A stretch of DNA of 64,000 nt, from NCBI GenBank assembly GCA_029721435.1, contig CM056580.1, positions 22,314,367-22,378,366 on the forward strand, in the 5' to 3' direction. Positions 55,004 to 64,000 of the stretch are shown here, in pieces. A program made the position numbers and the translations under genes. The notes beneath the pieces are model-generated. The model worked only from the letters and a program-made list of their open reading frames with translations, was not told the DNA's origin and searched no databases. How positions within the stretch are numbered: position 1 is the first letter of the stretch; the number at the start of each line of letters is the position of its first letter. Source of the DNA: Gymnothorax reevesii. Taxonomy: Eukaryota > Chordata > Actinopteri > Anguilliformes > Muraenidae.

Positions 55004-57031
55004 TTAAAGCTGCAGTCTGTAACTTTGAGGAGAGAGAGGACTTCGCACAAAAATTTGAAAAAAGCAACTTTCAGATCCCTCCCCCTCCCTCTCCACTGCA
55101 CTCTTCAGTCCCTTCCCAAGAAAGCTACCATGCACACGAAGGCACGCAAACTGTTGCATGCAACTGCGGAGAGAATTCGCTCGTTCACATTATGAAAGCA
55201 GCCAAGTTGCCGAGGCGAGACGTTTCTGTTGCGAACAGTCAATACTGCTGGCCAACAAACCGGGGCTGATATCCCTCCTTTTATTGAAGATAAGCGTTTG
55301 CCACTAACATGGCAATATCCCCCGCCGCCTCAATTTTATGTGTCCATACGGACGGAGCCCAGTGCAATATCCCCGCTTCGCGCTAATCGCGCGGCGAGGG
55401 ATAATAATTAGTCCTGGAAAATTCCTTCATTCACACGTTTTCTAATTCAATAATAATCAAGCGGCAGTTGAAGACATGGCTTATCTATGGTCTATGCACC
55501 ATCAGTCGGTGATGGAATTTCATCACTCTTCAGCGAATGAAGGTAATTTCGGCGACAAGTACATGCACCTGTTTTTGCGGCACGGTCGCTCAATTCGTAT
55601 AAAAAAAAAAAATAGACATTTGTCCAATTGGAAAATGTAAACGGACGAAACCACTTAACTTACTAGTCTGAAATGCCGTCGCCGAGTGCAGGTGCATAGA
55701 CATAATTATAATTAAATTATTTTTCTGTCCTGAATGCAGCCCATTATTTTGTCGCTTTTAGATCGCATGAGGAAAAGAAGCCGTACCTTCGATTGCCACT
55801 TGATTATTCCTGAATTGAAAAACGTGTTTATAATGGAAACCCATCTAGAATTAGCCAGGATTAATTATTAAAACAAAAAAAATCAGGGTTATTAGCCCCG
55901 GATTTTTCAAGTCCAACGACACACCTGCCAACAAACGAGCAGAAATAAATCACGTCGACATGAAAAGAAATCTACAGCAGTATGTATTCATTAAAAACCC
56001 TGCACACACTTATTTCAGGAAGTTACCCGTTTTTTGAGTACAGAAACTGTTGTGAATCCAGCTGAATGGCCAGTTACTCATGTATGTCAGCATTTAGTTG
56101 TGAGAGCACAGAAACGTTACACATATTTATAAGGACAGCAACACAACTGATAAGACTGCCAGGTCACTTCATAAAGAGATTTTCTGCTGCTTTCTAATAA
56201 AACAACGCCAGCGACGTTAGCCCGAGCATCCGAAACAAGCTAACGTTAGTTCGACTGCAACATCACGGTAACATCACATGCACTGCGGGGTACTGTAACA
56301 ATTAAAAGACTCTGGCCATCGAACAGCGACTGTGCTTGTAAGCGACGTTCACTCGCTTACTTGCAGAGCGAAAATGAATTGATGCTAGTTAGGGCTGGGG
56401 TTAGTTTGGTGATCATGTCAGCGACGCCAACTCCCTTATTTGCAAAGCAAAAATGAACCAACAATTAAAGCAGGGGTTTACCTGTCAAGGAGAAAAGTCG
56501 CAAACTCTGCGTCAGTTTTTAATCCTTTCAGATCACGGAGTTCCTTCCACCTCTAAAAATCCACTCCGATGTTCACTCTGGTTTTATCCTGGGTTTTGTT
56601 AAATTCTTTCTTTTGCACTTTTTTTTCTTCTGGCTTCCTTTTTTACTTGTCTTAGCCGTGTGTGCTGTTTCTGGTAACTGAGGTATTGGTATTTTTTTCC
56701 TTGCTGATGGCTCTAAGCTCCTGAACCCGCTCTCTGAGATTTGAACTTGACTGAGCACTGGCGTGAACTGAGGAGGAAGGGGGAGGGGGCTGTCTGCAGC
56801 GCGTGCATGTGCACTGTTTGACGGCTGTCAGACACCATCCTGGCTCTAATTGGTTCTTTTAGTCGGTCCGAACGATTCTTTTAAATTGCAGTAGGAGCAT
56901 TAGGTGGGTTTAAATGAGCCTTTTTTAAAATACAGAGTACTAGTTATATGTCATACTGTCTGTACACAGTGACAGTTTTAGCAAGAATGACAAAAAGTTA
57001 CTTTTCTCAAAGTTACAGACTGCAGCTTTAA
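55004..57031. mobile_element. TTAA-target DNA transposon, non-autonomous (piggyBac/Kolobok type)
   Basis: A perfect 21-bp inverted end, AGCTGCAGTCTGTAACTTTG plus A, lies at 55008 and, inverted, ends at 57027. Both are flanked by TTAA (55004-55007, 57028-57031), the duplication used by piggyBac and Kolobok elements. The 2 kb interior is CpG-rich in places and contains a second, nested foldback element. No transposase was recognised. Confidence 0.82.
55400..55875. mobile_element. Foldback MITE related to the hAT MITE at 48.7 kb, nested
   Basis: The left arm ATAATAATTAGTCCTGG ... ACACGTTTTCTAATTCA ... AATCAAGCGGCAGTTGAAGA is inverse to the right arm ending AGCCAGGATTAATTATT. Both resemble the arms of 48663-49217. 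It lies inside the TTAA element. Exact ends and duplication not resolved. Confidence 0.6.
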
Positions 57032-58080
57032 TGGGTTAAGAACAGCCTTATGAAATGTAATTACACCACATTTAGGGATCCCACCATTAACAGTCAATGG
57101 CCCCAGGGGGGAATTTGGTCATGTCCCAAAAGTTTAATTAGCATTTCCCCAAAATCTTACTGTCTGTCAGTTTCAGTTTCATTATGTATGTTGTTTCTTA
57201 TTATTCAATTATTGTCTCATGACTTTGCCCCTCCCTTTGTCTGTCTCCTCTGCGCTATTGAACACCTGAACTCACATTGTTAATTGCTATCCCAGTATAT
57301 TTAAGTTCCAGGCTTTCATCTTCCCTTTGCCAGTACTGTGAACCTTACTCTCTGCTGCGTACCTTTCCCACAATCTAGGGTTATCCTGTTTTCAGCTCCC
57401 CGCTTCCTCCAGTCTCTGTGTTGCTGTTTGCCTGGTACTTTTCCATCTCTGTCCCAGTGTTTCCTCTGCCTTGTCCTCTGCTCCTCCCAGCAAGGCACCT
57501 CAGTTGCAGACCCTGGACCGGTCCCTGTGCTATGAACCGCCCGCCCCTGTATTTCAGTCTGCTACTGCCTGATCATGCGCCGTCCTGACCATTTTCTGCT
57601 AGCTCTCTGTATTTCATTTGCTTGTAAATTACCATGGAAATTAAGAGCATTCTATGTGGTTTTTCAAAGACCTGGGTTTGGTTCCTGTATTCTGATTCTG
57701 ACAAAAAAAATGCTGAGAAGATTCTCAAAATATGTAAAAGATGACGACAAATATCATTATTACAAAAGTACATACATACATGCATAAACTTCAAGTTTTC
57801 AGATAGCACTGCATTGAGAAGCAAGATATATCTGTAATAGACATAACTATGGCAAAAATACGTTGAAACATCCGCATTGACGAACAAAGTTCATCACTGT
57901 ATCATCACATGCAAGTTAACTCTGTCTTATGCAAAGAGGAAGCCATATATCACCACCTGTCAGAAGCACCGCTAACTTCTCTTGGCTCATGCTGATCTGG
58001 AATGATTAGACTGAAAAGTGGAAAGGAGTTCCATAATCTGACAGGTCAACCTTATAAATAGTTTTTGAAAATAATGGACA
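57032..58080. other. No gene recognised
   Basis: A C- and T-rich stretch (57230-57600) with several short frames; no domain recognised. Confidence 0.45.
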
Positions 58081-58640
58081 TCATGTTCTCAGGGCCAAAG
58101 AGAAGGACCATCCTAACTGTTATCAGTGACGTTCAAGATGCATGTTATTGAACATGTCACTGGTAACAGTTAGGATGGTCCTTCTATTCTGAACATGGCC
58201 TGGGGCTGCAATAGTGGAATGGACAACTTGCTTATCTGTGAAGGGAAAATAGATGCAAAATTTTCACACAGTATGTGTGCTTCTCAGATGTCATCTTCTT
58301 AGGGACACCCCAGGTTGTGCCTGCAGGATGACAGTCAGCCACACTTTGAACATTTTACAACAGCGTGGCTTTGTGGTTGGGAGCGTAGGTACTGCCAGTT
58401 TGCAGGTCCAGTCTCCCACTGAAAATGTCTGGCAAATTATGAAATGCGTATTAAACAAAGGAGATCCCGCACTGCTGAATCACTGAAGTCAGACATCAGG
58501 CAAGAAAGGAAGCAAATTCCCCTTCTGAAACAATTCATGTTCACAGTTCCAAAACGACTGCTAATTGTTATTAAAAAGAGAGATAATGTTACACAGTGGT
58601 GAACATGTATCTGTCCTAACTTCACTGGAATGTGTTTCAG
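58081..58640 (+). pseudogene. Tc1-like transposase relic, same broad family as 5191-6792
   Basis: The plus strand retains the C-terminal half: GAACATGGCCTGGGGCTGCA (MAWGC), TTTACAACAGCGTGGCTTTG (LQQRGF), SPTENVWQIMK with the catalytic Glu near 58410-58440, then worn equivalents of the tail to ACACAGTGGTGAACATG near 58590. The second catalytic Asp is not preserved in a readable frame. The N-terminal half and the ends are missing. An inverted duplication sits at its left edge (58101-58185). Confidence 0.75.
58101..58185. repeat. Inverted duplication, arms about 36 bp
   Basis: The left arm 58101-58136 (AGAAGGACCATCCTAACTGT ...) and right arm 58148-58185 (... ACAGTTAGGATGGTCCTTCT) pair with two small differences around an 11-base loop. 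The arm sequence is itself Tc1 transposase sequence. Confidence 0.85.
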
Positions 58641-58779
58641 GCATCACATTTCAAAATAGCGATAATGTTCAAAAATAATAATGTTGATGAGTTTAAAAAT
58701 GACTTACTTTGTCTTTGTACTTTATTCACTTGAGTACATGTTCATAGGAGTTTTCAAATTACTGTTTGCTGTTTTAATG

Positions 58780-59633
58780 CCCTGTTTACACCAAAATACG
58801 ACTGAAATGGCGCCTGCTGCGACTTATGAGATCACAAGGATTTGATGAACTCGCACAGGTCTTGTATGCTCTCAAATCTAATCGCTAATTTGCATTCACA
58901 CCAAGCTTCCAGTGAGACCACATTTGAGATATATTAATAAAAATTAGGCGATCTATGCAACATAATTTACGATGACTCTCCTTTCTGTTGTTTGGTCTCT
59001 CTTGGTCTTGTGTTGTTGATGCGATCGTTGCAGCAAGTGATGAACCGATTAAAACAATGGCTTTACACAGGAAACCCACTCTCAGAAAGAGTCGCATGGA
59101 AGCTCGCCATTGGTGGCAATTTCACTCTCACTGATCGCCATTGGTCAAATTTCGATCCCATCCATCACTGATGCTCTCGCAATTTCACTCGCCATGACTT
59201 TTTTGCTCTTGAAGGCATTGCAATGGGCTCTTGCTCAGCTCGCAAAAACGATCGCCATAGTCGCATAATGAAAAATATTCCGATTTTGGAGATTATTTAT
59301 GCAACCTGTTTGAGAGTCCATCAAGACCTATGAGACCGAGTTAAGAGTGACTTAAGAGTTATGAGAGCTCATTACGATTGTTTTTGAGATCTGCATTTAT
59401 TTCTGACCACTCACACACAATCGCAAAAGTTATGCGATTTTTTTGAACAGCTCGAAACAATCGTAAACCCCTTCAAGATCGATAGAGAGTGAAAGAGATC
59501 AGAGAGATTGAATATGAGACCGTTGAGAGTTTATTGAGAGTTACTTGCAACCTCATCAAGAGTCAGTGAGAGTGATGGCGATTTTTGTTCATTTTTCGGT
59601 CGCAACCTGCTTGCAAGTCCGGTGTAAACAGGG
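58780..59633. mobile_element. MITE with CCCTGTTTACACC ends
   Basis: A perfect 13-bp inverted terminus, CCCTGTTTACACC at 58780 and GGTGTAAACAGGG at 59621-59633. The interior is rich in TCGC/GCGA and GAGAGT/ACTCTC motifs and non-coding. Flanks TTTTAATG and TTTTATAT agree only partly, so superfamily is not settled (hAT possible). Confidence 0.7.
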
Positions 59634-60157
59634 TTTTATATTTTACGTATTGTCCAAATTGACATTTCTGGTGGGAACGTTACTTCTACGAGCAAAATCT
59701 TTGAGCATAAAAAAAGATGAAAACTCAGTCACATGCAATTTAAATAATCCGTTTTACTAGAAGTGCTGCTTATGGTAAGTGCTTGAATGCTATATTTATA
59801 AGCTGCCATTCCTTGTTTTCAAGGTAAGATAACAGATGTATGAGGCAGAGTTCAATATTTCCAAGAAACTTTGGATGCAAATAGCCACAGCATCTCAATC
59901 TTGAGCTGCATTCAAGAAGTGCTGGGAAGTTCCCAGTTTAAACTTTCCAGATCCAGCTAATGCCATACTGGGACATGGGATTATTCCCAGCTTGAACACA
60001 CGATTAGTCCTCACTCTTACGTCAGATGTTCACCTATGACTTCTGGAAGAACTTACCCCTGATTCTTACAAGCAGACTCCCCACAGCCAATAACCAGACA
60101 CCTGACAAACTGTGTTCCAAAACCAGATTTTCAGTGTTGTTCTTCTAGCACCCTTCT
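59634..60157. other. No gene recognised
   Basis: No supported feature. Confidence 0.4.
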
Positions 60158-60848
60158 TAAAGCTAGGTTTACATGATGACGGTGTGAACAGAAGACGCAA
60201 AAGTGGCGTCGCGTCTTCACTTTTTATTTCACATTCAGGCGAGCAATCTCGGGAGGAAATCTGTGTGCATACGGTGACGCAAAAAGTGTGTAGAAATTGA
60301 TTGGGTATGCATGCCAGACGGCTAGGTGGTGCTGTGATACACTAACACAAACGCTGCCATGCCTAGGCGCATGCGTAGAATCTTCCTTCTTCTCGTCACT
60401 GCGCCGCGAAATCACAAAATATGGCTACCGGTAACAAGAAGAACTTGAACTAGAAGAGGTCGAGCTATTGCTCCAGATTACTTTAAACTATAAAACCTCT
60501 AAGGCTCAGCAAGGCAATTTGTAGTAACGATTCCTGTACATTTATTATGGCTGCCAGAGTAGCCTGAAGGTCCGAAGCATGGATGTAATCCGACATGTTT
60601 GTTTACTGCGTGACGTAAACGCCTACGCGACGTGAGCAGAACAGCAGATCTGAGCCAGTTTTGCGTCTTGGCCAGTTTAGACGGAAACGCTACGCCGGAG
60701 CATATTCAAGTTTTCCACTTTCGAGGGTGGATTGAGATTTTTGCGTCTTCAAGCCCCAAAAATGCCGTCACCATATAAACAAAAGGCACTTCCGTTAAAA
60801 TATTTTGTCGTCTTTACTCGCAAGTGTCTTCGTGTCAACTGGGCCTAA
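60158..60848. mobile_element. Probable PIF/Harbinger MITE with worn ends
   Basis: TAA at 60158-60160 and 60846-60848 flanks a 685-bp stretch. Its ends, AGCTAGGTTTACATGATGAC and TGTCTTCGTGTCAACTGGGCC, are inverse at about 13 of 21 positions. Inside, AAGACGCAAAAGTGGCGTCG and TTTTGCGTCTT phrases recur in both orientations. No transposase. Confidence 0.55.
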
Positions 60849-62225
60849 GACATTATTTTCTTGAAAGACCCCTTTTGATACAGCACCCCTTTCAAAGTCA
60901 CAAGAGGGGTCATTTGCATAGAACAGCCCAGTATAGATATGTTTCCATTTCAGGAGCGAATTGGAACAGCCCTAATTTTCAATGACTTGCTGTCCACTCA
61001 AAAGAATGCATTCATAGTTACTGATGGGAGATAATGAGAGCCTAGAGACTCATTGCAAATGCTTAATTTGTGTCTTTTTTCCCAGGACCTTCAAAACCTT
61101 GATCTACAGAATCAGATTTTTTTTAAACAGCAAAAAATAGTATAATACGGGACCCTTCAAACATCCTTAAGCTGCAAAGAACTTATGCCATAAGACAAGG
61201 TAACACAGTCCCAATGGCTCTTAGGGCAGCAGATATACTACAATAATACCAAGTGAACGTGGGCTTGGCTCGCACTTGAACTGCAATTTTTTGTATGAGA
61301 TGTTAAACTGAGGCCCTGACCGAATAATTATTTTAAATAATCCCATGATACTCATTGCAAAGGAAAATATCATGAGAGTCCTTGCTACATTCCTGTACTG
61401 GTTCTCTCAAAACATCACTTTATCATTGCTCAGTTTAACTGGCAAAAAAGTGATATTTTATCCTTCACCACTGATGTTCACCAAGATGGCAAGGGCTCCA
61501 GGTTGGATCAGTGTGTGCGCTCTCATGCTGTGTGAGCTGTGCTCTCTGTGTGCTCACTTAAAGTCTGCCAGAACTGTTTCAAGTGCAGTCCTGACTCACC
61601 TACTATCAAGGCAATGAGCAGTCTGATGTAATAAGGTGGCTTTGCATAATCCATGCAATTGCAGCACATTGTCAGCCATTGAGGAGAGTTTCCCCCTGTC
61701 ACTGAAAGGTAGTAGAAATAACTATATGAATGGGGAAAAAAATATTGTTATTACCTTAATGTCTGACGCGACTCCAAATGCAAGGTGGGGCTGGTCTTGC
61801 TCTATTATGCCCCATGATTGCACTTAGCCAGATCAAATGGACGGCTATGATTCCATGCAGCAGCAAAAAACTCAAGTATGCAGTTTTTGTTCCATGAAAA
61901 CTTATTATTGATATAGTGCTTTTAACTCTAACAGTGCATTTGGTTATTATGGACTCAAAGGGTATGCTTACGAAAGGTGTTTAAGATGTTACACGCGTGT
62001 AAACACTTAGCCAATGACTAAAATTCTTAGACGCACACTACGATGCATGTTTAAAGCTAGACAGTGGTAAAATTACACTGACATTTAGGCAGTGCTTATC
62101 TCAAACAATTGAAATACTTAAACATAGACGGAGGGTTGTTTAGCGAGCATTCTCATGACGAAGTCAGAAATAACACACCTCCGAGGAGAATGGACACATT
62201 ACAGGTATTTGTAATGGCTCAAGCT
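60849..62225. other. No gene recognised in 1.4 kb
   Basis: No supported feature. The part just before 62226 could belong to the Harbinger element that follows. Confidence 0.4.
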
Positions 62226-62510
62226 GAAGCAAATGAACTTGAAGAACATGGTCGTATTGAGACAGGATAATCCATTAGAGCATTTTAATGAAACTGAATT
62301 CATAAGACATTTCAGGGTATCAAAAAAGAAATGTAAAAATTTACTTGGGATTCTTAGATTGGACTTGGATCAACCAACACTACAAAGCAATCCTCTTCCA
62401 GCTTCATTACAGTTGGCTTGTGCATTGCAATTTTTTCGCTTGTGGAACATTTCAAATTGTTGCAGGCGACACATCTATAATGCCTATATAATTCTTTACG
62501 ATTTGGAGAA
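62226..62510 (+). pseudogene. PIF/Harbinger (HARBI1-like) transposase fragment
   Basis: The plus frame reads VLRQDNPLEHFNETEFIRHF, then VSKKKCKNLLGILRLDLDQP and LPASLQLACALQFF, the N-terminal helical domain of Harbinger transposases that precedes the DDE core. Near 62440 the frame shifts: the adjacent frame continues CGTFQIVAGDTSIMPI, matching the family's GSFQ..VGD-like block. The sequence then ends where a LINE was inserted near 62578. No catalytic residues are present in the window, so this is a broken piece. Confidence 0.75.
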
Positions 62511-62577
62511 GGCTTGCTTTTTCATCACTTGTGAAGTTGTAATTGCGTTGTCGTTTTCCCTCAGCCATTGTTATCTA

Positions 62578-64000
62578 ACTCACTCACTCTCACTCAGGGC
62601 GGCCACAGCTGAGTTTCACGCCTGGAGGACTAGTCCTCTCGGTTGGCCATACATTCTGCCAGCTCGGCTGTAGATGATGCTGTAACGTCCCTCTTGAGGG
62701 TATCAATGGAGGTTGTGGGAGGGTGGCCCCAATTTCTGCGGCCAAGGAGGGGATCCCAGAGCAGAAGCTTCCTAGCAGGCAGGTCTTTATGCCTAAAGCA
62801 ATAGCCGGCGAGACCAAGTCTCCGCCAGGCCACTTTGTCTGAGATTCTGGGGAGAGTGCCGTATAGTTCCTCGTTTGGCACAAAGCTCTGCCAGCTGATG
62901 TCCAGAGCTGTACAGAGCATCTGGGTGTAGGCACCATTAAGTGACTTTTCAAGGGTCGATGTTAATGACTAGCACTCACACCTGTAGAGTAGCACTGACT
63001 CCACAGTTGCCACAAAGAGCCTAATCTTAAACTCACGGGAGACACCAGATTTCCAAACTCTACTCAAGTCATTTAACGCTTTCCAAGCAAAAGGCTTTCG
63101 CACCTTGATATCCTGTTCGGTGGAATTAACCCATGAGCTGAGATACTTGAAATCAGCAACCTCCACAATTGCACTACCATCGCTTGTGAACAGAGGCTCA
63201 GAGGATGACACGCTGCAAAACATTATCTTAGTCTTCTTGTCATAAAGAACTAGGCCGATACGGTTACATTCCCTCTCGACACTGGATAGTCGTATTTGTG
63301 CCCGATCGACATCGTTAGATAGCCGTGCAATATCGTTGACAAAGTTCAAGTCAGTGATGTTCTGTCCAGGTTTCTGTGCGAACGCCTGAATTTTACCCCG
63401 ATGGATAGAATTAAAGGCATTCCTGAAATCCAGAAACGTGAGCACAACGGATAAGTTGTTCTTTCGGGCCTCCTCAAGAATTCTCCGCAAAGCCAGAATG
63501 TAACTAGTTGTTGACCTATTTTCTAAGAATACGGATGTGGTTGAGAATTATGCAGCGAAAGATCTTCGCAATGACACAGGTTAAACTAATACCTCGGTAG
63601 TTGTCTGTGTTTGATAGGTTTCCCGATGTTGGAACTGGAAAGATGTTTGAAAGGGACCACAGTTCTGGCTTGTTGCCAGACATGAGCGCTTGGTTAGAAA
63701 AGGCCAGTATGATGTTGTCGAGATCACAGTGCTTCATGACTTCAGATGGAATATTGTCTGGTCCAACGCTCTTTCACTGCCTAGGAGAATTCTTGACACA
63801 AACGTACTCTTCGATTGTGAATGGGCCATCGTTGATGTCTAGATTGGCTATAACCATGGGGATGTCTTCATCGGGGTCATCCACAGGTGGTGCATTCCCA
63901 AGCAAGTTCTTGAAATGAGAAAACTAAGTGGCTATCCGCTCCCCGGAATTTGCCCTGGCCACTTGACCATGCAACGATATCTTCTTGCGGCCATTTATTT
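62578..64000 (-). pseudogene. RTE-like LINE reverse transcriptase, decayed, runs off the window
   Basis: The minus strand reads from the right edge: IFPVPTSGNLSNTDNYRGIS and LTCVIAKI (63580-63680), FLDFRNAFNSIHRGKI (63395-63450), then directly TDLNFVNDIARLS near 63330, ERECNRIGLVLYDKKTKIMF, VADFKYLSSWVNSTEQDIKV, WKALNDLSRVWKSGVSR and FVATVESVLLYRCEC, a stop where Trp is expected (62968), then NGAYTQMLCTALDISWQSFV, RRLGLAGYCFRHKDLPARKL. The usual stretch between the first Asp motif and the xxDD box (some 70 residues) is missing, and the box reads FVND instead of F/YADD, so it is dead. The 3' tail is GAGTGAGAGTGAGTGAGT. RTE/RTEX affinity is inferred from motifs. Confidence 0.8.

Overview
The window looks like vertebrate nuclear DNA, most likely from a ray-finned (teleost-type) fish. 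There are no operons, coding segments are broken by GT-AG introns, CA/CT/AAT microsatellites are scattered throughout, and the mobile elements are the mix usual in fish genomes: CR1-, L2-, I- and RTE-like LINEs, a tRNA-derived SINE, several Tc1-like transposons, hAT, PIF/Harbinger and TTAA-target elements, and a Gmr1-like Ty3/gypsy element. The species cannot be named from the sequence. No complete conventional host gene was recognised; most recognisable coding sequence is transposon-derived.

Layout. At 0.4-1.0 kb is a CR1-like LINE end. At 3.06-3.40 kb is a CpG-rich stretch with a possible first exon on each strand, and just downstream (3.7-7.9 kb) a split gene whose four exons join in frame into an ISXO2/Merlin-type transposase of about 321 residues with all three catalytic acidic residues. 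Its last intron holds a 1.6 kb Tc1-like element. At 8.06-9.89 kb is a hAT-like non-autonomous element with a 114-bp internal tandem repeat. From 10 to 17 kb little is recognised. At 17.0-25.1 kb is a nest: a candidate 1.45 kb solo LTR, then a small MITE split by a hAT-like element, itself split by a nearly intact 5.86 kb LTR retrotransposon with one 1567-codon gag-pol frame in which integrase precedes reverse transcriptase.

From 26.8 to 35.5 kb are Tc1 remnants, a tRNA-SINE, a Harbinger MITE nested in a Tc1 relic, a GA-rich minisatellite split by a 5'-truncated LINE, and a dispersed fish repeat broken by two further MITEs. An inverted second copy of the 1.45 kb repeat lies at 36.5-38.0 kb. 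At 38.4-39.7 kb a Tc1 relic is split by a foldback element with arms of about 330 bp. From 39.7 to 48.4 kb is mostly unassigned sequence with microsatellites. At 48.4-49.8 kb an L2-like LINE is split by a hAT MITE with an 8-bp target duplication. At 50.9-53.0 kb a Tc1 element is split by a solo LTR of the same family as the 18.9-24.8 kb retrotransposon. At 55.0-57.0 kb is a TTAA-flanked element, at 58-61 kb a Tc1 relic and two MITEs, and at 62.2-64 kb a Harbinger transposase fragment followed by a decayed RTE-like LINE running off the window.

The genes do not form a pathway. The two coding units of real interest are the multi-exon ISXO2/Merlin-type transposase gene, a candidate for host domestication, and the young Gmr1-like retrotransposon. 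The rest is best read as a layered insertion history.
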